The notes under the pieces were generated by a model. That model was not told the origin of the DNA. It searched no databases and was given only the letters and a program-made list of their open reading frames with translations. From G965216905 sp965216905 (GTDB taxonomy: Bacteria > Actinomycetota > Acidimicrobiia > Spongiisociales > ZC4RG35), in the NCBI GenBank assembly GCA_965216905.1, contig OZ244213.1, forward strand, positions 248,001 through 312,000: a stretch of DNA of 64,000 nucleotides. Direction: 5' to 3'. A program made the translations under genes and the position numbers. How positions within the stretch are numbered: position 1 is the stretch's first letter; the number at the start of each line of letters is the position of its first letter. Of the stretch, positions 1 to 7,973 are shown piece by piece.

Positions 1-783
1 CGGTGGCTGACCACCGGGTTCAACGACTTCGTGATCGGTCAGGTCATCGTGCCGGCCACCGATCTGCTGACGGAGACCGTGGCGTGGCCGGTCACCGTCT
101 TCGTCACCGGGTGGATGTGTTGGCGGGTGGCGGGCTGGAAGATGGCGGCATGGGCGATGGCGGCCGTGACCCTGGTCGGCCTGATCGGAGTCTGGGAGCT
201 CACGCTGGAGACGCTCGTCCAGGTCGTCGTCGGCGTGGTTCTGTCGGTGGCGATCGCAGTACCGGTCGGCGTCTGGGCGGGACGCCGCCGCCGAGTCGAG
301 GTGGCGCTCGGGCCGATCCTCGATGCGCTGCAGACCATCCCCTCGCTCGTGTACATCATCCCGGTGGTCGTCTTCTTCACCATCGGCGCCGTTCCCGGAA
401 TCATCGCCTCGGTTCTCTATGCGATCGTCCCGGGCATCCGCCTGACCGCACTGGGGATCAAGGAGGTTCCCGAGGAGACCGTGGAGGCCTCTCAGACCTT
501 CGGTGCCACACCTCGCCAGACGATGTTCGGCGTCCGGCTTCCCCTGGCGGCACCCACGATTCTGGCCGGTGTCAACCAGATCATCATGATGGTGCTGGCG
601 ATGGTCATCATCGCCGGGTTGGTGGGCGCAGGTGGGCTCGGATTCCATATCGTCGAGGCGCTCAAGCGCCGCGAGACCGGTCAGGGGTTCGAGGCCGGGC
701 TCGCCATCCTGGTGATGGCGATCATCCTCGACCGCCTCACCCAGGCGTTCGCCCACCGGATGCAGCCGCCCACCGGTCACTGA
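1..783 (+). CDS. ABC transporter permease, ProW/glycine-betaine type (5' partial)
   Basis: This is a membrane permease of the binding-protein-dependent ABC family, most like the ProW/OpuAB type that imports glycine betaine or choline. The reading frame is open to the left edge, so the N-terminus is missing; 260 residues are visible. Several hydrophobic helices are followed by the EAA cytoplasmic loop (EAsqtfGAtprq...LPlAaP), which contacts the ATPase, and then by the helix pair around GLVGAGGLG. The fragment FNDFVIGQVIVP near the left edge fits the ProW N-terminal region. The betaine-related genes that follow (BetA-like, homocysteine methyltransferase, DgcA-like) support a betaine or choline substrate, but this is inference from context. 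The ATPase and binding protein would lie outside the window. Confidence 0.85.
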   Translation, partial: RWLTTGFNDFVIGQVIVPATDLLTETVAWPVTVFVTGWMCWRVAGWKMAAWAMAAVTLVGLIGVWELTLETLVQVVVGVVLSVAIAVPVGVWAGRRRRVEVALGPILDALQTIPSLVYIIPVVVFFTIGAVPGIIASVLYAIVPGIRLTALGIKEVPEETVEASQTFGATPRQTMFGVRLPLAAPTILAGVNQIIMMVLAMVIIAGLVGAGGLGFHIVEALKRRETGQGFEAGLAILVMAIILDRLTQAFAHRMQPPTGH

Positions 784-835
784 CCTTCCCCGGGAGCCCA
801 CCTTCTCGACGGAGGCCGTTTCCTCGTTCTCGCGA

Positions 836-866
836 CCTCAAAGGGACCGAGAGAGGCCGTTTGAGG
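836..866. terminator. Possible bidirectional terminator hairpin
   Basis: Seven-base arms CCTCAAA (836-842) and TTTGAGG (860-866) pair perfectly across a 17-base loop. They lie between two convergent genes that end at 783 (+) and 883 (-). The sequence is followed by a short A-run on the + strand rather than a T-run, so it would suit the minus-strand gene better. This is weak evidence based on position and pairing only. Confidence 0.3.
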
Positions 867-882
867 TGATAAAAACGATGGC

Positions 883-1752
883 TCAGGGCAGGTACCGCTG
901 CTCGGCTTCCTTCAGCTCTCCGGCGTTCTGAAGGCGGAAGATTTCTTTGACGGGGACGATCTCGTCCTCGACCGGTGCCAGCGAGCGGTTTCGATGGATG
1001 GTGGTGGCCGTGTCTTGCATTGCCCGGATCGACGAGCGAAGGAGGTGGTTCGCCCAGATCACCAGGCTGACGCCGGCCTCCTCGAAGACCTCTGTCGGGG
1101 TCGACCAGTAGGTGGTGGGAACGACGACCACCGGGACATCGCGATCCCAACGCCCCATGAACTCGACGATCTGAGAGGCATCGGAGATCTTGGAGTGCAT
1201 GAGGATTGCATCGGCTCCGGCCTCGGCGTAGGCCGTGGCGCGACGAACCGCTTCGTCCATCCCCCAGCCGGCGATCAACGCCTCCACTCGGGCGACGACG
1301 TTGAAGTCGGGGTCCGACTGGCTGTCCTTCGCCGCGCGAATCTTCCCGGCGAACTCCTCGACGTCGGCGAGCTGCTGAGCCTCGCCGTCGATGAACGAGT
1401 TCGTCTTCGGGAACAGCTTGTCCTCGATGCACATCGCCGCGATCGAGCGCTGCTCCAGCTTCTGGACCAGCCGCCGAACGTTGTTGAAGTTCCCATATCC
1501 CGTGTCGGCATCCACCATGATCGGGATCCGCGAGGCGTCGGACATGAACTCGAGCACTTCGAGGATCTGGGTCCAGCTCGCCTCGTTGTTGTCCCGCACG
1601 CCGAGGGCCGCGGACATGGCGAGACCACTGGCCCAGATACCGTCGAACCCCGCCTCTTCGACGATCTTGGCGCTGAGGCCGTTGTGGGCTTCGAGGATGA
1701 ACTCCAGCCGGTCCGAGGCCAGCATCTCCCGGAAGCGGGTCGACTTGTTCAC
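883..1752 (-). CDS. pepM: Phosphoenolpyruvate mutase (PEP mutase)
   Basis: Predicted to isomerise phosphoenolpyruvate to phosphonopyruvate, the C-P bond-forming step that starts nearly all phosphonate biosynthesis. The 289-residue protein has the isocitrate lyase/PEP mutase barrel, with MVDADTGYGN for metal binding. It also has the PEP mutase signature EDK-x5-N, seen here as EDKLFPKTN, which separates true mutases from the other hydrolases and lyases of the superfamily. The start is GTG at 1752, preceded by GAAGGAG; an upstream in-frame ATG at 1854 would run through the end of the previous gene. It is the third gene of an operon after a methyltransferase and a 2-hydroxyacid dehydrogenase, 10 bases behind the latter. 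No phosphonopyruvate decarboxylase gene is present in the window. Confidence 0.85.
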   Translation of the reverse strand: MNKSTRFREMLASDRLEFILEAHNGLSAKIVEEAGFDGIWASGLAMSAALGVRDNNEASWTQILEVLEFMSDASRIPIMVDADTGYGNFNNVRRLVQKLEQRSIAAMCIEDKLFPKTNSFIDGEAQQLADVEEFAGKIRAAKDSQSDPDFNVVARVEALIAGWGMDEAVRRATAYAEAGADAILMHSKISDASQIVEFMGRWDRDVPVVVVPTTYWSTPTEVFEEAGVSLVIWANHLLRSSIRAMQDTATTIHRNRSLAPVEDEIVPVKEIFRLQNAGELKEAEQRYLP

Positions 1753-1762
1753 GGGTGCTCCT

Positions 1763-2728
1763 TCAGCTGAGGACGATGAAATTCTCGGCGGTGGCGGTTG
1801 CGTCCGGCAGGTCGGCCGGCGCCTCTTCGATGCCGCGCACGATGAGTGCGCCAATCTCTCGTTGAGAGTCGATCGTGGCCGCTCCGATGTGGGGTGTCAG
1901 GATCACGTTCTCGAGGTCGGCGAGTGGGGAGATGTTGCCGTCTCCCTCCTCGGCATGGACGTCGAGCGCCGCGCCGGCGAGATGACCGCTCAACAGCGCC
2001 TCGCGCAGTGCGAGTTCGTCGACCACGCCTCCCCGGGCCATGTTGACGAGGAACGCTCCCGGCTTCATATGCGCCAGTTCGCCGGGACCGATCAGCATCC
2101 GGGTCGATTCCTGGAGCGGCACGTGAACGCACACGTAATCGCTCTCGGCGAGCACTTCGTCGATTCCGGTGAGACGGATGCCGGCTTCGGTCAGTCGTTG
2201 CCGGGCATCGGCGGTGGGGTGCTCCACACACCCGAGCACCTCCATGTCCCACGCGACTCCGAGTCGACCGGTCCGGGTGCCGATGTTGCCGGCACCGACC
2301 ACGCCGAGGACCCGGCCGGTGAGGAGACGCCCGCGTGCTTGTCGCTTGACCCAGTTGCCGCGTCTCCATTCGCCGTCGGCCCACCGGACCTGCCGGGAGA
2401 GGTTGAGCATGTGGGCAAAGGCCAGCTCGGCCACCGCCTTCGCTCCGGGACCCGGAACCCGAACGAAGCGCACCTTCATGGTGCCGAGGGCGTCCAGGTC
2501 GATGTTGTCGTATCCGGACCCCGCCCGGATGATCGTGTGGAGCTGGGTCCCGGCCGCGAGCACTCGTTCGGTGATCTGGACACCGCTCCGGAACACCAGC
2601 GCCTCACAACCCGCGATGGCCTCCACCAGCGATGCTTCGTCCGCTCCGAATCGCTGGACGACCTGATGGCGCTCGGCCAGGTCTGCGATGGCTTCGGGGG
2701 CGATGGCGCTGGCGAGGAGGATCTTCAT
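1763..2728 (-). CDS. D-2-hydroxyacid dehydrogenase family, possible phosphonopyruvate reductase
   Basis: A 321-residue NAD-dependent D-2-hydroxyacid dehydrogenase related to the catalytic core of 3-phosphoglycerate dehydrogenase, but without the C-terminal ACT or intervening regulatory domains. The Rossmann motif VVGAGNIG is present, as are the catalytic arginine in NMARGGVVDE and the catalytic histidine in LTPHIGA. It overlaps the upstream methyltransferase by an ATGA junction and lies 10 bases before pepM, so it is almost certainly co-translated with them. Because PEP mutase strongly favours PEP, a dedicated next enzyme is needed. I infer that this enzyme may reduce phosphonopyruvate to phosphonolactate. 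Ordinary hydroxypyruvate or phosphoglycerate chemistry remains possible. Confidence 0.8.
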   Translation of the reverse strand: MKILLASAIAPEAIADLAERHQVVQRFGADEASLVEAIAGCEALVFRSGVQITERVLAAGTQLHTIIRAGSGYDNIDLDALGTMKVRFVRVPGPGAKAVAELAFAHMLNLSRQVRWADGEWRRGNWVKRQARGRLLTGRVLGVVGAGNIGTRTGRLGVAWDMEVLGCVEHPTADARQRLTEAGIRLTGIDEVLAESDYVCVHVPLQESTRMLIGPGELAHMKPGAFLVNMARGGVVDELALREALLSGHLAGAALDVHAEEGDGNISPLADLENVILTPHIGAATIDSQREIGALIVRGIEEAPADLPDATATAENFIVLS

Positions 2729-3609
2729 GCGGTCTCTTTCGGGTCTTTGGAACAGTGAAACACGTGCTCGTCATCCGTCAGGCCAAACATGATCCGCGCC
2801 GCCGGATCGATGTCGGTGGCCGGGAACACCCGCACGCCGAAGCCGTGGGACCGGAGCCGGTCGACAACGTCGCCTCCGTAGTCCCGGCGATGGTCCGCCT
2901 CCCCGAACGCCGCCCTTCGCTCGTCGGGATCGGTGATGGACGGGTCCTCCCGGGTCACACCGTCGAGGCGACAGGGAAAGTTGAGCACCGCCCATCCCCC
3001 CGGACGCAACACCCGGTACAGCTCCGCCATGGCTGCGTGATCGTCGTCGAGGTGTTCGAGGACATGGATGCTCAGCGCGGCGTCGAAGCTCTCCGACGGG
3101 AATGGCATGTCGGTGACATCGAGCCGCATCGTGGGGAGATCGCGACGACGGATGTCGATTCCGACCCAGTCGATGGAGGGAATCGCCGCCAACGCCCTCC
3201 CGGGACCGATCGCCGGCGCCACGTGGAGCAGCCGGATCGGCCCATCCCAGAGATTCGTGTGCTGTTGGAGGTGGAGCCACACGCGCCGGTGGCGGGCTTT
3301 GGCGTTGCAGCGCGGGCAGTAGCCGTTCTGACGGGTTCTGAGCGATCCACCCTGATGGGTGAAGGCGGCCACCCCGGTGTCACACACCAGGCAGCGGTAC
3401 CGGCTTCCTCTTCGGATCAATCCCCGGCCCGCGAGCAGTGCCGACTTGGCGACCCAGCGAAGATCTGAACGCCACTCGCTCCGGCGCCCCGCGCGAGGGC
3501 TGGGCCGTCTCACACCGGTCTGCACACGCACGCACCAAGATTCATGAACGGAACTCCCACCCCATTTGGCACCCCATCTGGCACCCCATTCGGCACCCCA
3601 CTCGGCCAT
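2725..3609 (-). CDS. Zinc-ribbon plus class I SAM-dependent methyltransferase
   Basis: The first gene of the pepM operon encodes about 294 residues. A probable zinc ribbon comes first (CLVC ... CPRC). A Methyltransf_11-type Rossmann domain follows, with LLHVAPAIGPG as the SAM loop, DVTDMPFP, the VLEHLDD post-motif and LRPGGWAVLNFP. Its substrate is unknown; a phosphonate or a nucleotide-linked intermediate is possible from context only. The start is uncertain. ATG at 3609 has GGGAGCGGAGG just upstream, but it makes the protein begin with a four-fold Trp-Gly-containing repeat encoded by a 12-bp tandem repeat. GTG at 3513 would skip that segment. The stop overlaps the next start (ATGA). Confidence 0.7.
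   Translation of the reverse strand: MAEWGAEWGARWGAKWGGSSVHESWCVRVQTGVRRPSPRAGRRSEWRSDLRWVAKSALLAGRGLIRRGSRYRCLVCDTGVAAFTHQGGSLRTRQNGYCPRCNAKARHRRVWLHLQQHTNLWDGPIRLLHVAPAIGPGRALAAIPSIDWVGIDIRRRDLPTMRLDVTDMPFPSESFDAALSIHVLEHLDDDHAAMAELYRVLRPGGWAVLNFPCRLDGVTREDPSITDPDERRAAFGEADHRRDYGGDVVDRLRSHGFGVRVFPATDIDPAARIMFGLTDDEHVFHCSKDPKETA
3559..3606. repeat. Four tandem 12-bp units
   Basis: The unit accccatctggc is repeated four times without gaps (3559, 3571, 3583, 3595) with one- or two-base differences between copies. On the minus strand it keeps the reading frame and would encode four copies of a Glu/Ala/Arg/Lys-Trp-Gly unit at the N-terminus of the methyltransferase. If that gene starts downstream, the repeat instead lies in the short divergent promoter region with the gene at 3738. 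Confidence 0.8.
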
Positions 3610-3737
3610 CCTCCGCTCCCAGACTCTATCGCCGCCTGCCTGGCTCGTGGGATGCAATCTGGAATCGTCGAGGTCGAGCCGGGTGGGGACGTCGGGGATC
3701 GACCCGGCACAACCCGACGGAGCGGTAGCCTCACTCG

Positions 3738-5450
3738 ATGCGTCGATACGACTTCGTCATCGTGGGCGGAGGATCCGCGGGCTCGGCGCTCGCCAATCGC
3801 CTCAGCGCCGACCGTGCCAATCGGGTGCTGGTGCTGGAGGCGGGACGACCCGACTACCGGTGGGACGTCTTCATCCACATGCCGGCGGCACTGGCGTTTC
3901 CGATCGGCAGTCGCTTCTACGACTGGCGGTACACCACCGAGCCGGAGCCATGGATGGATGGGCGTCGTGTGTACCACGCCCGCGGCAAGGTGCTCGGCGG
4001 TTCATCGAGCATCAATGGGATGATCTTCCAGCGAGGGAACCCGCTGGATTACGAACGCTGGGCAGCAGATCCCGGGATGGAGTCATGGGACTATGCCCAT
4101 TGCCTTCCCTACTTCCGGCGCATGGAGACCTGCCTCGCGGCCCTTCCCGACGACCCCGTCGACACCCCGTTCCGTGGCACGGAAGGCCCCCTGGTGCTCG
4201 AGCGGGGTGACGCTCGAGGAGAACTGTATGAGGCGTTCTTCGAAGCGGTTCAGCAGGCGGGTTACCCGTTGACGGCAGACGTCAACGGCCATCGGCAGGA
4301 GGGGTTCGCCGCGTTCGATCGGAACGTCCATCGCGGCCGGCGTCTGAGCGCCGCCCGGGCCTACCTCCACCCGGCCATGGACCGACCGAATCTGGAGGTC
4401 GTGACCCGGGCAATGGTCACGCGGGTCCGGTTCGACGGCAATCGAGCGGTCGGTGTCGAGTACCGCCGGGGTGGCCGCATGCAACGGGTGGGGGCCGGCC
4501 AGGTGATCCTGTGCGGAGGCGCCTTCAACACGCCGCAACTCCTTCAGTTGTCCGGTGTGGGCGACGCAGACCTGCTCCGATCCTTGGGAATCGACGTCGT
4601 CGCCGACGTCCCCGGCGTGGGTGAGCACCTCCAGGACCACCTCGAGGTCTACGTTCAGCACTCGGCGATCCGTCCGGTTTCGATCCAGCCGTGGATGGCG
4701 ATGTGGCGCCGGCCGCTCGTCGGGCTCCTGTGGCTTTTCCGCAGGGGACCGGGAGCCACCAATCACTTCGAGGCCGGCGGATTCGTTCGCTCCAACGACG
4801 AAGTTGCCTACCCCAACCTCATGTTCCACTTCCTGCCGATCGCCATCCGCTACGACGGAACGGCACCCACCGCCGGACACGGATATCAGGTGCACATCGG
4901 ACCCATGTACTCCGACGCCCGCGGGTCGGTCCGAATCCGTTCCGACGACCCGCGCCAGAAGCCGGCCATCCGGTTCAATTACCTGTCCACCGACCAGGAC
5001 CGGCGCGAGTGGGTGGAGTCGGTGCGGATCGCCCGCACGATCCTCTCCCAGCCCGCCTTCGACGGCATCGACGGCGGTGAGATCTCGCCCGGTCCGTCGG
5101 TCGTGTCGGATGCCGACATCCTCGAGTGGGTGGCGCGGGATGCCGAGACCGCCCTCCACCCTTCTTGCACTGCCCGCATGGGCATCGACGAGCTGTCGGT
5201 CGTGAATCCCAAAACCATGGAGGTCCACGGTGTCGACGGTCTCTGTGTCGTGGACGCGTCGGCGATGCCGTACGTCACCAACGGAAACATCTATGCCCCG
5301 GTGATGATGCTGGCGGAGAAGGCTGCCGACCTGATTCTCGGCAACACCCCGCTCAATCCGATGACACTCCCGTTCCACCGGCACGCGGGACCCGGTTCAG
5401 CCCGACCAAGCCCGCAGAAAGACGGCCACCGCCGCCAGCCAGATCACTGA
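3738..5450 (+). CDS. betA: Choline dehydrogenase (GMC oxidoreductase)
   Basis: An FAD-dependent GMC oxidoreductase of 570 residues, predicted to oxidise choline to betaine aldehyde and possibly further to glycine betaine. The ADP-binding motif VGGGSAGSALANRLS and the GMC signature region GKVLGGSSSINGMIFQRGN are typical of BetA. So is the stretch EAGRPDYRWD...MPAALAFPIG, which closely parallels the E. coli enzyme. The active-site histidine lies in LHPSCTARMG near residue 475, and the C-terminal NGNIYAPVMMLAEKAAD is conserved. The start is ATG at 3738. The 3' end overlaps the convergent small membrane-protein gene by about 50 bases. With the homocysteine methyltransferase and DgcA-like genes it suggests choline-to-betaine-to-dimethylglycine catabolism. 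Confidence 0.88.
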   Translation: MRRYDFVIVGGGSAGSALANRLSADRANRVLVLEAGRPDYRWDVFIHMPAALAFPIGSRFYDWRYTTEPEPWMDGRRVYHARGKVLGGSSSINGMIFQRGNPLDYERWAADPGMESWDYAHCLPYFRRMETCLAALPDDPVDTPFRGTEGPLVLERGDARGELYEAFFEAVQQAGYPLTADVNGHRQEGFAAFDRNVHRGRRLSAARAYLHPAMDRPNLEVVTRAMVTRVRFDGNRAVGVEYRRGGRMQRVGAGQVILCGGAFNTPQLLQLSGVGDADLLRSLGIDVVADVPGVGEHLQDHLEVYVQHSAIRPVSIQPWMAMWRRPLVGLLWLFRRGPGATNHFEAGGFVRSNDEVAYPNLMFHFLPIAIRYDGTAPTAGHGYQVHIGPMYSDARGSVRIRSDDPRQKPAIRFNYLSTDQDRREWVESVRIARTILSQPAFDGIDGGEISPGPSVVSDADILEWVARDAETALHPSCTARMGIDELSVVNPKTMEVHGVDGLCVVDASAMPYVTNGNIYAPVMMLAEKAADLILGNTPLNPMTLPFHRHAGPGSARPSPQKDGHRRQPDH

Positions 5451-5570
5451 CCCGGCCACCACCAACCCGTCTCCGGAGCGGATACCCGCGACCAGATACA
5501 GGACACCGCTGATGGCAAAGCCGGTCCAGGCGATCAGTTCCAGGCGGCGGATCCGCTCCAGGTCACGCAT
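5397..5570 (-). CDS. Small two-helix membrane protein
   Basis: A 57-residue protein with two hydrophobic helices, LIAWTGFAISGVLYLVAG and LVVAGSVIWLAAVAVFLRA, separated by a short glycine/aspartate turn. The ATG at 5570 lies 13 bases behind the stop of the homocysteine methyltransferase gene on the same strand, so co-transcription is likely. Its last 54 bases overlap the end of the convergent betA gene. A longer frame to 5756 exists, but it would run inside the methyltransferase gene and has no credible content. I do not recognise a family. Confidence 0.55.
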   Translation of the reverse strand: MRDLERIRRLELIAWTGFAISGVLYLVAGIRSGDGLVVAGSVIWLAAVAVFLRAWSG

Positions 5571-5583
5571 GGGCGGAGGCCCC

Positions 5584-6567
5584 TCACCGCCGGCGCCGCC
5601 GGGCCGGACGGACCCGCTGCTGATGCGCTCCCAACCGCTGCTCGATCTCGGTGCGATCGGGCCGGGCACCGACCCCGACTCCGTCGTCGAGGGCTTGCCG
5701 GACGGCTGCGATGTGATCGGGCGTCGAGCCGCAGCACGTCCCGATGATGCGTGCACCGGCCCGAGCCGCCAACTCGACGTATGACGCCATGTCGCCGGGG
5801 CCGACCGGATACACCAGACGATCTACGTCGTACACGGGGATGCCGCAGTTGGACTTGGTGATGGTGATGGCGCCGGGATCGGTCGCGGTGATGTCGAATA
5901 CCGCCGCCACGCCGTCGCCGGGTCCGATTCCACAGTTGGCGCCGACGGCCACCGGCGGGCCGCTCCGGCCTTTGAACCACTCTCCGAGTTGGGCGGCGCT
6001 GATGCCCATCATCGTGCTCCCGGCAGTGTCGAAGCTCAGCGTGGCAGTGACGGGTGTCTCGAATCCGGCCGCCGCCTCCATGGCGGCGTTCAGCTCCTCG
6101 AACGACGACAGCGTCTCGACCCACAGCACGTCGGCTCCGGCCTCGACACAGGCCGCCATCTGCTCGGCGAAGACCTCGACCCCGCGCTCATGGCTGAGGG
6201 TGCCGAGCGGATCGAACAACTCACCGGTGGGCCCGATACTGGCAGCCACCGCCACCGGGCGGTCGGCGTCGTCGGCCGCGGCGCGAGCGATCGCCACGGC
6301 GGCCGCATTCAGCTCGGCCACCTTGTCCTCCACTGCGTGCAACTCGAGGCGGAGGGCGTTTCCCCCGAACGTGTTGGTGAGGATGATGTCCGATCCGGCC
6401 CCGATGAAACTCCGGTGCACCTTCTCGATCAGCTCGGGCTCCGCCAGGTTGAGCAGCTCCGGACATCCGCCACCCTCCAGGCCGAGGTCGAACAGCGTCG
6501 TTCCCATGGCGCCGTCGGCGACGAGGATCCGTTCGGTCCCGAGCAACTCCTCGAATCGGTTCACCAT
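5584..6567 (-). CDS. Homocysteine S-methyltransferase (betaine- or SMM-type)
   Basis: A cytoplasmic zinc enzyme of 327 residues that transfers a methyl group to homocysteine to give methionine. The N-terminal DGAMGTTL is the family signature. The zinc ligands are the cysteine in GANCG and the pair in GTCCGS. The length and lack of further domains match the BHMT/MmuM group rather than MetH. The methyl donor could be glycine betaine, which fits the neighbouring betA and the DgcA-like gene that would use the dimethylglycine product, or S-methylmethionine. The start is ATG at 6567, with GGAGG eight bases upstream; in-frame ATG codons at 6591 and 6624 have poorer sites. Confidence 0.85.
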   Translation of the reverse strand: MVNRFEELLGTERILVADGAMGTTLFDLGLEGGGCPELLNLAEPELIEKVHRSFIGAGSDIILTNTFGGNALRLELHAVEDKVAELNAAAVAIARAAADDADRPVAVAASIGPTGELFDPLGTLSHERGVEVFAEQMAACVEAGADVLWVETLSSFEELNAAMEAAAGFETPVTATLSFDTAGSTMMGISAAQLGEWFKGRSGPPVAVGANCGIGPGDGVAAVFDITATDPGAITITKSNCGIPVYDVDRLVYPVGPGDMASYVELAARAGARIIGTCCGSTPDHIAAVRQALDDGVGVGARPDRTEIEQRLGAHQQRVRPARRRRR

Positions 6568-6725
6568 GTCCGCATCCTCCGTTCCTGCCATCGACGAATG
6601 CGGGCCAATCGGGCGGCCGGACATCCTGCCGTCGGACGTCGGAGCGGCGCAACCGGAGAGCGGTGCGAAGACCGCGCTTTAGCGGTATTTCTTGAGCGCC
6701 CGCAAGCTGTCGATCAAATCGGCGC

Positions 6726-6769
6726 ACCCGCCATCGTAGTGGCGGGTACGCCGGAAGCGACTGCTTCCG
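6726..6769 (-). terminator. Paired stem-loops after the ABC exporter operon
   Basis: Two perfect hairpins lie directly downstream of the minus-strand permease stop at 6774. The first is CGGAAGC/GCTTCCG with a four-base loop (6752-6769). The second is ACCCGCCA/TGGCGGGT with a six-base loop (6726-6747). There is no T-run, as is common in high-GC actinobacteria. Position and stem strength support a terminator or an mRNA 3' end stabiliser. Confidence 0.5.
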
Positions 6770-6773
6770 ACCG

Positions 6774-7973
6774 CTACACCTCCGAGGATCGGATGGCGTC
6801 ACGCCAACCGAGCTTGGTACCGAACTGGAGCAGACCCCCGGTGTACGCCCGCCCGGCGAATCGCACGAGGGCGAGGATGGCGGCCACGGTGCCGGCGATG
6901 GCAATGGCCATCTCCCACCAGGGCATGGCTCCGAAGGCTGCCCGGACCGGCGCAGCAAAGGGTGCCGTGGGAGGAAGCATCGACGTGACCCGGGCGAGAA
7001 CGCTCGACGGATCGTCCAGCACCTGGATGCTGATGAAGAACCCGGCGATCGACATCACCGTGAACGGCGAGGCCACGCTCTGGGCGTCATCCAAGCGGCT
7101 CACCAATGCCCCGGCCGCACCCATCCCCACGGCGTAGAGGGCGAAGCCGAGAACGAACCAGATCATCAGCATCGGAAGCGACGCAACCGGAACGGCCGGC
7201 AACTCGATCGCGCCGGTGAGCCGGACGGCGGCCAGCGCGATTCCGATCGTTCCGAGGAACTGGCCGAGGCCCAAGAGGCCGATCCCCAAGATCTTGCCCG
7301 CCAGCAACTGCCACGGTTCGACCGCCGCCAACAACACCTCGACCACTCGATTCGTCTTCTCCTCGGTCACGCCGGTCAGTGTCCACGTCCCGTAGGTGAG
7401 GATGGCCATGTACATCAGCACCAACCCGCCGAATGCGACGAAGACCCGGGCGTCGGTTTCTGCCGAGTCGCGGCCGTCCAGCGACCGGACGTCGAGCACG
7501 TCCTCGGACAGGACGGTGGCCGCCCGAGCCGCCTCACCGGTGAGGGCATCCAGGCGAACGGCCGCGGCCGAACGTTGCAGAAGCCCTTCCAGGCTGGAGG
7601 ATCCCGCCCCGGTTCCCGCCGGGGTGATCATCGCGGAGCCCTCGACGAGGACGGCGTCGACCGTTCCCTCGTCGAGCGCCGACTCGGCGGCGGCGACCGA
7701 TTCGAACCGCACGGTGTCGATCTCCACACCGCCATCGCCCTCGTCCACATCCCGGTTCCCGAGCGACAGCGCCGAATCGACGATCGCTTCGTTGGCACTT
7801 CCCACCAGACCGACCGTGTACGTGGCCGTGCGCCGAGCAATCACCGTGGGAAGGGCGATGGCGGCGAGCAACAGCACCAGCGTCAGGACTGCCGAGATGA
7901 CGAATGCCTTGGAGCGCAGCCGCTCCCTGATCTCACGGACCGTGATCAACCACAATGTCTCGACGCTCGTCAT
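6774..7973 (-). CDS. ABC-2 type exporter permease, NatB-like
   Basis: A membrane protein of 399 residues with one N-terminal helix, a large extracytoplasmic domain (about residues 50-180) and a C-terminal bundle of five or six helices. This is the layout of NatB/YhaP-type permeases. The motif TGVTEEKTNRVVEVLLA between the external domain and the bundle is typical of the family. NatAB is a sodium exporter in Bacillus, but the substrate of most homologues is unknown. The start overlaps the stop of the ATPase gene (ATGA), so the two subunits are translationally coupled. The divergent NarL-type two-component system may control the pair. Confidence 0.82.
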   Translation of the reverse strand: MTSVETLWLITVREIRERLRSKAFVISAVLTLVLLLAAIALPTVIARRTATYTVGLVGSANEAIVDSALSLGNRDVDEGDGGVEIDTVRFESVAAAESALDEGTVDAVLVEGSAMITPAGTGAGSSSLEGLLQRSAAAVRLDALTGEAARAATVLSEDVLDVRSLDGRDSAETDARVFVAFGGLVLMYMAILTYGTWTLTGVTEEKTNRVVEVLLAAVEPWQLLAGKILGIGLLGLGQFLGTIGIALAAVRLTGAIELPAVPVASLPMLMIWFVLGFALYAVGMGAAGALVSRLDDAQSVASPFTVMSIAGFFISIQVLDDPSSVLARVTSMLPPTAPFAAPVRAAFGAMPWWEMAIAIAGTVAAILALVRFAGRAYTGGLLQFGTKLGWRDAIRSSEV

